A stretch of DNA of 64,000 bases. Origin: Candidatus Blastococcus massiliensis AP3. Its GTDB lineage: Bacteria > Actinomycetota > Actinomycetes > Mycobacteriales > Geodermatophilaceae. Location: NCBI RefSeq assembly GCF_000582785.1, contig NZ_HG931173.1:295577-359576 (forward strand). Reading direction: 5' to 3'. The notes below the pieces were generated by a model that did not search any database, was not told the DNA's origin, and worked only from the letters and a program-made list of their open reading frames with translations. The position numbers and the translations under genes were made by a program. Below are positions 17,754 to 26,012 of this stretch, in pieces (within the stretch, counting starts at the first letter, position 1; the number at the start of each line of letters is the position of its first letter).

Positions 17754-19547
17754 GTGCGCGAGTTCAGCGTTCCTGTGACCACCGAGGTGCGGCCCGATGC
17801 GGCTCTCACCGACATGCTCGCCCTGAACGTCGCCGAACACGGCGACGAGACGGGCCTGCGGCGGCGGGTGAACGGCCAGTGGCGTGACGTCACCTGGAAG
17901 CAGTTCGGCGAGGAGGTCCGCGGGGTCGCCAAGGGGCTCATCGCCTCCGGTGTCGCCGCCGGTGACCGCGTCGCCCTCCAGGCGAAGACCCGTTACGAGT
18001 GGACGGTCTTCGACTTCGCGATCTGGACCGCCGGCGCCGTCGTCGTCCCGATCTACGAGACCTCCAGCGCCGACCAGGTCGCGTGGATCCTGTCGGACTC
18101 CGGGGCCACCGCGATCGTCGTCGAGAGCCCGGAGCACGCGACGGCCGTCGAGTCCGTCCGCGGCCAGGCGCCCGACCTGACGTCCGTCCACGTCATCGAC
18201 GACGACGCCGTCGGCACGCTGACGCAGGCCGGCAAGGACGTCCCGGACTCCGAGTTGGAGGCGCGCCGGGCCACGCTCGACGCCGACAGCCTGGCCACGC
18301 TGATCTACACCAGCGGCACCACGGGCCGGCCGAAGGGCTGCGAGCTCACCCACGGCAACTTCCTGTTCGAGATCGAGAACGGCATCACGCTGCTCGACCG
18401 CTTCATGAGCGTGCAGGGTTCGCTGCTGCTGTTCATCCCGCTGGCGCACGTCCTGGCGCGCGTCCTGCAGGTCGGCGCGGTCTACAACCGCACGGTCATC
18501 GGCCACACCCCCGACGTCTCGAACCTGCTCGACGACCTCGGCGAGTTCAAGCCGACGTTCGTGCTCGCCGTACCCCGCGTGTTCGAGAAGGTCTACAACT
18601 CCGCCCGGGGCAAGGCGGAGGCCGACGGCAAGGCCAAGATCTTCGACAAGGCCGCCCAGGTGGCCATCGACTGGTCGCGCGCCCAGGACACCGGCGGCCC
18701 CGGTATGGGACTGCGCGCCCAGCGGGCCCTGTTCGACAAGCTGGTCTACGGCAAGCTCCGCGCCGCCCTCGGTGGTCGCTGCCTCGGTGCGATCTCCGGT
18801 GGCGCCCCGCTGGGCGAGCGGCTCGGACACTTCTTCCGCGGCATCGGCGTCACCGTCTTCGAGGGCTACGGCCTGACCGAGACCACCGCCGCCGCGTCGG
18901 TCAACCACGACGAGGCGCTCCGCATCGGCACTGTCGGTCAGCCGCTGCCCGGCGTGACGTTCCGGATCGCCGACGACGGCGAGGTGCTCATCAAGGGCGG
19001 CATCGTCATGCGCGGCTACTGGAACAACGAGGACGCGACGAAGGAGGCCATCGACTCCGAGGGCTTCTTCCACACCGGCGACCTCGGCGAGCTCGACAGC
19101 GACGGCTTCCTCAAGATCACCGGCCGCAAGAAGGAGATCCTGGTGACGGCGGGCGGCAAGAACGTCGCTCCCGCCGTCCTCGAGGACCGGCTCCGCGCGC
19201 ACCGGCTGGTCAGCCAGTGCATCGTCGTCGGCGACCAGCGCCCCTTCATCGCCGCGTTGATCACCCTCGACGAGGAGGCGCTGCCGCAGTGGCTGGAGTC
19301 CAAGGGCAAGCCCGCCGATCAGACGATCGAGCAGGTGCGCGAGGACGCCGACCTGAAGGCCGAGATCGACGCCGCGGTGAAGGACGCCAACAAGGCCGTG
19401 TCGCAGGCCGAGGCGATCAAGAAGTTCCAGATCCTCGGCACCGACTTCACCGAGGACAACGGGATGCTGACGCCGAGCCTCAAGCTCAAGCGCAACGTGG
19501 TCATGAAGGAGTTCGGCGACGAGGTCGAGGCGCTCTACGCGCGCTGA
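17754..19547 (+). CDS. Long-chain acyl-CoA synthetase (FadD15-like)
   Basis: Activates long-chain fatty acids to acyl-CoA via an acyl-adenylate. The 597-residue protein from a GTG behind GAGGAGAGGA has the adenylate-forming motifs LIYTSGTTGRPKG (A3), GYGLTETTAAAS (A5), GEVLIKGGIVMRGYW, and TGDLGELDSDGFLKITGRKKEILV (A7/A8, described across residues about 440-463), with C-terminal Lys in VMKEFGDEVEALYAR region. The order fadD15 then minus-strand pimB' matches M. tuberculosis Rv2187-Rv2188c. The A3 phosphate loop is intact. A bidirectional terminator follows. Confidence 0.94.
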   Translation: MREFSVPVTTEVRPDAALTDMLALNVAEHGDETGLRRRVNGQWRDVTWKQFGEEVRGVAKGLIASGVAAGDRVALQAKTRYEWTVFDFAIWTAGAVVVPIYETSSADQVAWILSDSGATAIVVESPEHATAVESVRGQAPDLTSVHVIDDDAVGTLTQAGKDVPDSELEARRATLDADSLATLIYTSGTTGRPKGCELTHGNFLFEIENGITLLDRFMSVQGSLLLFIPLAHVLARVLQVGAVYNRTVIGHTPDVSNLLDDLGEFKPTFVLAVPRVFEKVYNSARGKAEADGKAKIFDKAAQVAIDWSRAQDTGGPGMGLRAQRALFDKLVYGKLRAALGGRCLGAISGGAPLGERLGHFFRGIGVTVFEGYGLTETTAAASVNHDEALRIGTVGQPLPGVTFRIADDGEVLIKGGIVMRGYWNNEDATKEAIDSEGFFHTGDLGELDSDGFLKITGRKKEILVTAGGKNVAPAVLEDRLRAHRLVSQCIVVGDQRPFIAALITLDEEALPQWLESKGKPADQTIEQVREDADLKAEIDAAVKDANKAVSQAEAIKKFQILGTDFTEDNGMLTPSLKLKRNVVMKEFGDEVEALYAR

Positions 19548-19558
19548 CCCCCGCTGTC

Positions 19559-19594
19559 CCGAGGCCCGTCCCGCACCCGCGGGGCGGGCCTCGG
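19559..19594. terminator. Bidirectional terminator between fadD15-like and pimB'-like genes
   Basis: Inverted repeat CCGAGGCCCG (19559-19568) / CGGGCCTCGG (19585-19594) with an inner CCCGC/GCGGG pair, placed between convergent stop codons at 19547 and 19600. No U-run follows, as is usual for hairpin terminators in high-GC actinobacteria. Confidence 0.75.
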
Positions 19595-19599
19595 TCCGT

Positions 19600-20721
19600 C
19601 TACGGCTCGAGCAGCTGCGCGAACGTTCCGGCGATCGTGTCCCACGACCAGCGCTGCTCGACCCAGCGCCGTCCGGCCGCGCCCATCGCCCGTGCCCGCG
19701 CCGGGTCGTCCAGCAGGCCCGCGAGCGTCGTCGCCACGGCGGCCGGCGACCGCGGGTCGACGACGTGTCCGGTGACGCCCTCCTGCACCGCCTCGGGCGC
19801 CCCGCCCGACGTGCCGGCCACGACCGGCCGTCCGGAGGCGGCGGCCTCGAGGAAGACCATGCCGAGGCCTTCGACGTCCAGGCCGGCGCGCCGGGTGCGG
19901 CACGGCATCGCGAAGACGTCACCCGCCGCGTAGTGCGCCGGGAGCTCGGCGGCGTCCACGGCGCCGGTGAGCACGACCGAACGCTCCAGACCCCGGCGGG
20001 CGACCGCCCGCCGCAGCGCCGCCTCGTCGGGACCGCCGCCCACCAGCAGCAGCCGGGCCGAGGGATGCCGGGCCAGCACCTGCGGCCACGCCGCGACGAG
20101 CACGTCCTGACCCTTCCGGGCCACCAGCCGCGAGACGCAGACGACCAGCGGCGCCTCCCCCAGGCCGTGTCGCCGGCGGATCGCGGCGCCGTCGGCGTCC
20201 GGCGTGAACCGGTCGACGTCGACCCCCGGCGAGAGCTGGGCGAGCCGGGTGCGTCCGGCCAGCGCCGGCGCGAGCCGGTTCCGGGTGTACTCGGTGATGT
20301 AGGTGAGCACGTCCAGGCCGCTCGCGATGCGCTGCATCACCTGCCGGCTGCCCGGCAGCGCCACCCAACCGGTCTCGTGGCCGTGGGTGATCCCGATCTG
20401 GTGTCCCACGCCCGCCTCTCTCAGAGCCGGGGCGAGCAGTCCCAACGGCGCCGCGGCGCCGAAGACCGCGGTGTCACAGCCGTACCGGCGTGCGAGCTCC
20501 ACCGCCGCGCGCGCGGTGGCCCGGGTGGGGAGCAGCATCCCCGTGGGCCGGCGGACCACCGGATAGGGCAGAGCGGCGTCGTGCTCGGCGGAGCCGGGGT
20601 GGTCGGAGGCGAGCACCACCAGCGAGCCGGGTGGACGTCGGTCGAGGAGGGCGGCGACGAAGGTCTGGATGCCGCCCTGGCGTGGCGGGAAGTCGTTGGT
20701 GACGACGAGGGTGCGGCTCAC
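19600..20721 (-). CDS. pimB: GT4 glycosyltransferase, PimB'-like (phosphatidylinositol mannoside pathway)
   Basis: In mycobacteria and corynebacteria PimB' adds the second mannose to PIM1 from GDP-mannose. This 373-residue GT-B enzyme matches it along its length: TLVVTNDFPPRQGGIQTF (donor/acceptor Gly-rich loop), HGHETGWVALP, YITEYTRNRL, LSPGVDVDRFTPD, VCVSRLVARKGQDVLV, FAMPCRTRRAGLDVEGLGMVFLEAAASG (the EX7E glutamates in EGLGMVFLE), and SGGAPEAVQEGVTGHVVD. The start GTG overlaps the stop of the M48 gene. The position next to fadD15 is as in M. tuberculosis Rv2188c. Confidence in the family is high; the acceptor is inferred from the orthologue pattern. Confidence 0.9.
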   Translation of the reverse strand: MSRTLVVTNDFPPRQGGIQTFVAALLDRRPPGSLVVLASDHPGSAEHDAALPYPVVRRPTGMLLPTRATARAAVELARRYGCDTAVFGAAAPLGLLAPALREAGVGHQIGITHGHETGWVALPGSRQVMQRIASGLDVLTYITEYTRNRLAPALAGRTRLAQLSPGVDVDRFTPDADGAAIRRRHGLGEAPLVVCVSRLVARKGQDVLVAAWPQVLARHPSARLLLVGGGPDEAALRRAVARRGLERSVVLTGAVDAAELPAHYAAGDVFAMPCRTRRAGLDVEGLGMVFLEAAASGRPVVAGTSGGAPEAVQEGVTGHVVDPRSPAAVATTLAGLLDDPARARAMGAAGRRWVEQRWSWDTIAGTFAQLLEP

Positions 20722-21980
20722 GGCTGACGCTCCCCCCGTGACCAGCTCTGCGCCAGCGCGACCCGCTCGGCCGTGGTCGGGTGCGAGCCGAAGAGCCAGT
20801 GCCAGGCCGCCGGCGGATCGGGGTCGGACAGGTTGCTGCCCGCCAGGCTCCGCTGCATGGCGATGAACGCGTCCGGGTCGCCGGTCAGGTCGAGCGCGTG
20901 GACGTCGGCCCGCGTCTCGACCTGGCGCGACACCAGGTTCTGGACGGGAGTGGCCACCAGCGTGCCGACCGCGACGAGGAACAGCACCAGGGGCACCACG
21001 CGGGCGTCGGCCGGCCCGTCGGCCCCGGCGCGGCGCAGCAGCCGCGGCGAGCCGAGCACCCAGCCGAGCAGGGCGACTCCCCCCGCTCCGCCCAGGGCCC
21101 CGAGGAGCGTGCCGGTGAGGACGTCGTCGGTGGCGACGTGGCCGAGCTCGTGCGCGACGATCGACGCGATCTGGTCGTCGGGCAGCCGCTCCAGCACGGT
21201 GTCGTAGACGACGATCCGACGGGTGGAGCCGAAGCCCGACACGTACGCGTTGAGCGCGGTGGTCCGGCGGGAGGCGTCGGAGACCAGCACGTCCTGGACC
21301 GGGGTGCCGTTCTCCTCGGCCAGCGCCAGCAGGTCGCTGCGCAGCGAGCTCGCGGGCATCGACTCGAAGCGGTTGAACGCCGGCTCCATCAGGACCGGCC
21401 ACAGGAACGAGCCCACGACGACGAGGACCGCGGCGCCCGCCGCCGCGAGGGCCCACCAGACGCGCGAGGCGCGGCGGGCCAGCCAGACCAGCAGCAGCAG
21501 GGTGAGCGCGGTGAGGGCGGCGTCGATCGCCGTCGACACCACCACGTCGCGCAGCCACAGGCCCCAGCCGCGGGTGGACAGGCCGTAGCGGTGCCGCACG
21601 ACCTCGCCGTAGGCCGACAGGGGCAGGGTCACCAGTCGCCCGACGACCGCGAGAGCGAAGACACCGAGCAGCACCTGCCAGGCCCAGCGCCCCGTCCCCG
21701 GCGTGGGGAGGGCCTGCACGAGACGGGCGCCGAGACGGGTCAGGCCGAGCAGCGCCGAGACGGCCAGACCCAGCAGCAGGGAGGCCAGGGACGCGGGCCG
21801 GATCGCGGCGGCGAACGCCTCCGCGCGGTCGACCTGCCGCGCGGTGAGCCCGGCCGTCGGATCCACCGCGGCCCCACCCGGGTCGGGCAGCACCTGCCAC
21901 GGAGTGCCGACGGCGACGACCACGGCGAAGCCGGCGAGGAGGACGACCGCGCTCACCAGCGCCGCGCGACGGCCGGTCAT
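20718..21980 (-). CDS. M48 family membrane metallopeptidase (Ste24/HtpX-like)
   Basis: A 420-residue integral membrane zinc protease. Six or so membrane helices are visible (for example LVSAVVLLAGFAVVVAVG, PASLASLLLGLAVSALLGL, WQVLLGVFALAVVGRLVTLPLSAYGEVV, TAIDAALTALTLLLLVWL, VWWALAAAGAAVLVVVGSFLW, VVPLVLFLVAVGTLVA). The zinc motif is IVAHELGHVATDDV, with the third ligand Glu likely in VETRADVHALDLTGDPDAF. The RTTALNAYVSGFGSTRRIVVYDTVLERLPDDQI block is characteristic. ATG start behind GAGGAGGT. The stop overlaps the pimB' start (GTGA), giving a two-gene unit. Membrane quality control or envelope protein processing is a possible role; the substrate is unknown. Confidence 0.9.
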   Translation of the reverse strand: MTGRRAALVSAVVLLAGFAVVVAVGTPWQVLPDPGGAAVDPTAGLTARQVDRAEAFAAAIRPASLASLLLGLAVSALLGLTRLGARLVQALPTPGTGRWAWQVLLGVFALAVVGRLVTLPLSAYGEVVRHRYGLSTRGWGLWLRDVVVSTAIDAALTALTLLLLVWLARRASRVWWALAAAGAAVLVVVGSFLWPVLMEPAFNRFESMPASSLRSDLLALAEENGTPVQDVLVSDASRRTTALNAYVSGFGSTRRIVVYDTVLERLPDDQIASIVAHELGHVATDDVLTGTLLGALGGAGGVALLGWVLGSPRLLRRAGADGPADARVVPLVLFLVAVGTLVATPVQNLVSRQVETRADVHALDLTGDPDAFIAMQRSLAGSNLSDPDPPAAWHWLFGSHPTTAERVALAQSWSRGERQP

Positions 21981-22095
21981 CCGACCTCCTCGGTAACGGC
22001 GGACGGCCGGATCGTGCCGCGCTGGCCGTGGGCCGCGAGCACGACCCACTCCGGCGATCCTAGGCCGAGGGCGGGCGCCCGCTCCGCGGGAACGA

Positions 22096-22134
22096 CGCGG
22101 GCCGGCGCCTCCCGGAGGAGGTCACCGGCCCGCG
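22096..22134 (-). terminator. Terminator downstream of the NlpC/P60 gene
   Basis: Inverted repeat CGCGGGCCGG (22096-22105) / CCGGCCCGCG (22125-22134) enclosing a second small stem CCTCC/GGAGG. It lies 34 bp past the NlpC/P60 stop and before the M48 gene, whose own ATG is at 21980. Confidence 0.65.
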
Positions 22135-22167
22135 ACGTGCTCTGCGGAGTCCTGCGAGGGACCCGTG

Positions 22168-23280
22168 TCAGCCGACGATGCGGCGGGCGCTGTTGTAGCT
22201 GCCCATCGAGTCGACGCTGGCCACCTTGACCGGCTGGCTGGAGGTCGAGGCGTGCACCATCTGGCCGTTGCCGATGTACATGCCGACGTGGCTGACCGGG
22301 CTGTAGAAGAACACCAGGTCCCCGGGCTGGAGCTCGCCGCGGGAGACCGGGCGGCCCATCTGCGACTGGCTGCGGCTGGAGTGCGGCAGCGAGACGCCGG
22401 CGGCGCGGTAGGCGAACGAGGTCAGCCCCGAGCAGTCGAAGGCGTCCGGCCCGCTGGCGCCCCAGACGTAGCGGTCGCCCACCTGGGCCAGCGCGGTGTC
22501 GACCGCGACCTGGGCGGCACCGCTGGTCGCGGCCACACCGCTGGGCGCCGGCGCGGTCCGCTCGGCGCTGCGCGAGGCGCGGACCGGCTGGGAGTCGCCG
22601 TGCGCCCGCTCGACGACGGCCCGCTGTGCGGCGTCCAGGGCCTCGAACTGCCGCTGGTAGTCGGCGATCCGGGCTTCGAGGTTCTTCTGCTGGTCCTCGA
22701 TGTCGCGGACGCTGCGCTCGGCCTGCTCGCGGGCCTCCCGCGCCTCGGTGCGGGTCTCCTCCGCCCGCTCGGTCGCGTCGGCGACCTCGCTGACGGCGGC
22801 GTTGGTCCGCCCCGCGATCGCGTCGAGCGTCCCCAGCTGGGAGACGAGCTGGTCGGCGGAGTCGCTGGTGAGCAGCACGTCGAGCTGGGTCAGCTGGTTG
22901 CCACCGCTGGTGTAGGCGGTACGGGCCAGCTGGCGGATGCGGCCGTCGAGAGCGGCGCGCTGCTGCTGTGCGTCGAGGGCGGCCAGCTCGGCCAGGTCGA
23001 CCGCGGCGCGCTGGCGCTCGAGCTCGACCTTCGCCTCGTTGAGCTGCTCGCTGACGACCTCGAGCTCGTGACTGGCCCGGGCGACCTGCTGGGCCGCCTC
23101 GGCGGCGGTGGTCGCGTTGCCGGGCTCGGCGGTCGCGGTGCCCGGCAGGACCGTGAAGGTCATCGCGGTCGCGGCTCCGATGAGGAGACCGGAGCGCAGT
23201 CGGCCCACCCGGCGCACAGGGCCGGGAGCGGGGCGGAACGGATCGAGGGCAGGCGTGGGTAGGGCGTGAGGGGTCGCCAC
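22168..23280 (-). CDS. Secreted NlpC/P60 (C40) peptidoglycan endopeptidase with N-terminal coiled coil
   Basis: A 370-residue secreted hydrolase of the RipA/RpfB-partner type, matching the Rv2190c position. Residues 1-52 form a long signal region with hydrophobic core LLIGAATAMTFTVLPGTATA. A long coiled coil follows (VARASHELEVVSEQLNEAKVELERQR, ALDAQQQRAALDGRIRQLAR, ATERAEETRTEAREAREQAERSVRDIEDQQKN, described as three blocks across 58-215). The C40 domain shows DAFDCSGLTSFAYRAAGVSLPHSS (catalytic Cys), LQPGDLVFFYSPVSHVGMYIGNGQMVHAST (catalytic His in SHVGMY). It would cut within the peptide stem at D-Glu-mesoDAP. A c-di-AMP riboswitch lies directly upstream. Confidence 0.94.
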   Translation of the reverse strand: MATPHALPTPALDPFRPAPGPVRRVGRLRSGLLIGAATAMTFTVLPGTATAEPGNATTAAEAAQQVARASHELEVVSEQLNEAKVELERQRAAVDLAELAALDAQQQRAALDGRIRQLARTAYTSGGNQLTQLDVLLTSDSADQLVSQLGTLDAIAGRTNAAVSEVADATERAEETRTEAREAREQAERSVRDIEDQQKNLEARIADYQRQFEALDAAQRAVVERAHGDSQPVRASRSAERTAPAPSGVAATSGAAQVAVDTALAQVGDRYVWGASGPDAFDCSGLTSFAYRAAGVSLPHSSRSQSQMGRPVSRGELQPGDLVFFYSPVSHVGMYIGNGQMVHASTSSQPVKVASVDSMGSYNSARRIVG

Positions 23281-23309
23281 GTGGGCGGCTCTCCGTTTCT
23301 TCCTCTGTC

Positions 23310-23460
23310 ACCGCCTACCGAGTTAGCTGACGGGTTCGGGCTGGGAAGACTTGGCCCTATCCCCTGCACACCGGCGAGCCGGCCCTGCAGGGGAACTCAC
23401 CCCAGAACTGCGGTGGGTCCCCGGTTCACCTCGGACGCCCGGTGGACGTCGTACGGCGAT
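23310..23460 (-). promoter_or_regulatory. Cyclic-di-AMP riboswitch (ydaO-yuaA type)
   Basis: Read on the minus strand, the leader ends CCCGAACCCGTCAGCTAACT followed by CGGTAGGCGG, the diagnostic 3' core of the ydaO-yuaA aptamer; the 5' half carries GAACCGGGGACCC and GTTCTGGGGTGAGTTCCCCTG, matching the conserved GGGGAAC.. blocks. The closing stem P1 can be drawn as ATCGCC (23455-23460) with GGCGGT (23310-23315). It lies about 30 bp before the GTG of the NlpC/P60 gene. In actinobacteria this class typically controls cell-wall hydrolase genes and turns them off when c-di-AMP is high; mode here (terminator or RBS) is not decided by sight. Confidence 0.9.
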
Positions 23461-23522
23461 TCGGCGGTGCCCGGCCGAGGCCACCCCTCTGCGGATGACG
23501 ACCACCCGGTCGGACGGCGACG

Positions 23523-23577
23523 ACCCTACGTTCGTGATGTTGGCGTGACAAACGCAAACAGATGGTCACACTGTGAC
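23523..23577 (-). promoter_or_regulatory. Predicted promoter and palindrome upstream of the c-di-AMP riboswitch
   Basis: On the minus strand a -35 TTGTCA (23546-23551), a 17-bp spacer and a -10 TAGGGT (23523-23528, TAnnnT type) give a transcription start near 23515, about 55 bases before the riboswitch closing stem. Upstream at 23565-23577 is a perfect 13-bp palindrome GTCACACTGTGAC centred near -56. The rest of the 23461-23666 gap carries nothing else I can name. Confidence 0.6.
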
Positions 23578-23666
23578 GAGGATCGCTATCCGACCCGCGC
23601 GCCTGCCGAACATCGGCGCTGTGTAGGGATATAAGCACCCTCCGCAGCCGGAACGTCAGATACGTC

Positions 23667-23996
23667 TCACCCGGTCCGACGGCCCGACGAGCTCCCCGCA
23701 TCGTCGTCCGGGGCTGGAGCGCCGCGGTGCCGCAGGGGTGGGACGAGGCCACCCTCGGCCAGGGCGCGCACCGCGCGGCGCTCGACGTCGTCGAACTCGA
23801 CGACCACGCCGGGCGGTGGCACGACGACGTCCTCGGCCGTCACCGGCTGCGGTGCGGGCGTGCGCGGACGACCGGGCAGCTGGACGACCACCGGGTCGAC
23901 GGACTGCCATCCGGGCGGGGCGCCCAGCAGCACGGTGACGACGCAGTCGGTGCAGCCGGTTCCCCGGACGGTGCAGGTGTCGCAGTCGATGAGCAT
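23667..23996 (-). CDS. Small cysteine-motif protein, unknown function
   Basis: A 109-residue protein with an N-terminal Cys array MLIDCDTCTVRGTGCTDC, that is CxxC then CxxC, of zinc- or iron-binding appearance, followed by VVTVLLGAPPG and a helix DDVERRAVRALAEGGLVPPL. Proteins of this short type, often labelled only as hypothetical, are widespread near cell-wall genes in actinobacteria. The start is ATG with a GGAGAGAC-like site just upstream (23997-24006). It sits between two peptidoglycan hydrolase genes on the same strand; an operon with the frameshifted hydrolase upstream (its stop is 60 bp away) is likely. Function is not predicted. Confidence 0.75.
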   Translation of the reverse strand: MLIDCDTCTVRGTGCTDCVVTVLLGAPPGWQSVDPVVVQLPGRPRTPAPQPVTAEDVVVPPPGVVVEFDDVERRAVRALAEGGLVPPLRHRGAPAPDDDAGSSSGRRTG

Positions 23997-24058
23997 GTCT
24001 CTCCTCCGTGAGTCATCCGCACGGTAGGAGCGGCCACCGACAATTCCGTCCGGGGAGA

Positions 24059-25830
24059 TCAGCTCCCGGCGTACTCCCAGTGCCAGGGCTCCTCGCGCCC
24101 GTTGCCGGGGTCGGCCCACGTCGGGTGCAGGAAGCCGAAGCGGCCGGCGTTGGCGACCATCCAGGCGTACTGCGGCGTCCCGAAGTTCTGGATGCCGCCG
24201 CACAGGTCCACGGCCAGCCCCCAGCCGTGGTTGCTGGTCCCCGGGACTGCGGCCAGGGCCGGCTTCTCGCCGTACAGCTTCACCTGGGCGGCGTAGGTCC
24301 GGTAGGAGTCGGTGATGCAGATCGGGCCGCCGAACGCCGCGGCGTACGCCGCCGACATCGCCCGGTAGGCCGCGGCGGCGTCGCACCGCAGCGAGTGGCC
24401 GCCCACGCCGAGGGGGCACATGGCGCTGGGCGGGATGAGCCCGTTGGGGTAGCCGCCCCACTGCCGCGCCCCGTCGTAGCTGGGCGGGTAGACGGTGTTG
24501 CCGCACTCCATGCGGAGCACGCCCTCACCCGGGCCGGGCACGTCGACCGGCGCGCGCCCGTCCAGGCTCGGCCGGCCCACGCCGATCACCTGGTCGGAAG
24601 GCAGCGTGCGCACCACGACCGCGCCGGCCCGGGCGTCGGCCGCGAGCATGGTGCGCGGGTCGAGCGCGATGCCCACGTGTCCCAGGCCCGCCTCCGGCGT
24701 CCCCAGGAACACCAGGTCGCCGGGGAGCACGTCGGCGGGCGCGACAGGGGTGGTGACGGCGAACAGCCCCGCCTGGTCCCCCGGGAGCGCCACCCCCGCC
24801 CGCCCGTAGACCGACTGCACCAGCGAGCCGCAGTCCCACGACTCCGGACCGGCCGTGCCCGGCGCGTACGGCAGTCCGAGGGCCTCCATCGCCGCCGTGA
24901 CCGCGCCCAGCGTCTCGGCGGGCAGCACCAGCAGCGAGGCGGGTTGCCCGGGCAGCTGCGCGGCGCCGCGCTGGGCGCCACCCCCGCCGCGCCCACGGGG
25001 ACCAGACCCGGCGGCAGCCCGGCGGGCGGGTCCCGGAGCGCGGCGGCCGGGACGGCGGCGAGGCCGGCCGCGGTCAGCTGGTCGAGGTAGGAGCGCCAGC
25101 TCGCCGCGGTCCGGTCGTTGACCTCGACCTGCTCCTTCTGGAGCGCGGCCAGCTGGCGGTCGACGGCGCCGAGCGCCTTGTCGAGCTCGTCGGTCACGGC
25201 GGACGCCGCCGCCTCCAGCTCCGCCACCCGGGAGCCGACCTCGGCGGCGCGGGCCCTGGCCTGCTCCAGCGCTGCCCCGGCCTGCCGCTGCTGCTCCAGG
25301 GCGGCCTGCCGGTGCTTCTCGGCCGCACCGATCACCTCGGCCGCGTGGCGGTCGACGACCTCGAGGAACCCCAGAGCGGCGAGCACGTCACCGGGATCCC
25401 CTCCGGTGAGCAGCAGGGTCAGCGGGGTCAGCGCGCCGCCGTCCCGGTAGACGGCCGACGCGTACGCGGCGACCACCTTCTGGTGGCCGGCCAGCTCGCC
25501 CTCGGCGTCGCCGAGCACGGCCTCGGCGTCGGCCACGGCCTGCTCCGCCTCGGCGAGCGCCTCGCGCGCGGCGACCACCTCGCCCTGCTGCTCCTGCAGG
25601 CCGCGCTGCACCTCGGAGGCGCGTTGCTGGAGGTCGTCCAGGGCTCGGCTGTCCAGGACGCCGGAGGTACCACCGGGCTGGTCGCTCGGGGCGGCGGAGG
25701 CGGGCGTGGCCGTACCTGCCAGCGCGAGGACGGCGAGCGGCACGAGCAGCCGCGCGGCGCGGGACGGCCGGGCGTGCGTCGTGCGCGCCGCCCCCGTCCG
25801 GGGGGTGCGCCACGGGGAGCGCGGGAACAT
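24059..25830 (-). pseudogene. Secreted coiled-coil C40 (NlpC/P60) + M15 (VanY-like) hydrolase interrupted by a frameshift
   Basis: Two overlapping readings add up to one protein of about 590 residues. The first (ATG at 25830) has a signal peptide LLVPLAVLALAGTATPASAA and a long coiled coil up to about residue 283. The second frame carries a C40 domain (WDCGSLVQSVYGRAG, LPGDLVFLGTPEAGLGHVGIAL) and a C-terminal M15 D,D-carboxypeptidase-like domain (ITDSYRTYAAQVKLYG, SNHGWGLAVDLCGG, WHWEY). Beyond the junction the first frame turns into Cys/Trp/Arg-rich nonsense. One extra G in the five-G run at 24981-24985 rejoins the frames as AAGGGAQRGAAQLPGQ. It is either a real frameshift or a base-call error; I annotate it as broken. 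Confidence 0.8.
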
Positions 25831-26012
25831 CGGACCACCTCTGCGGATCGGGGCTGCGTGGCCCACCGGGGGGAATGTTGTCCCGGTCACGCGAGAAGCG
25901 CCAGGTGAGCGGGCCGGTTCCCCCCGGGCGGGCGATCCGGCCGCCACCGCGGCCCCCCGTCCACCGGCGCGGCACCCCGGGACTGTCAGAACCCCGACCT
26001 ACCGTCCGCCCC

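Noticed and set aside
23281..23666. Small open frames in the gap upstream of the NlpC/P60 gene
   Set aside because: The gap is explained by a riboswitch, promoter and palindrome. The open frames have no ribosome sites or domain content.
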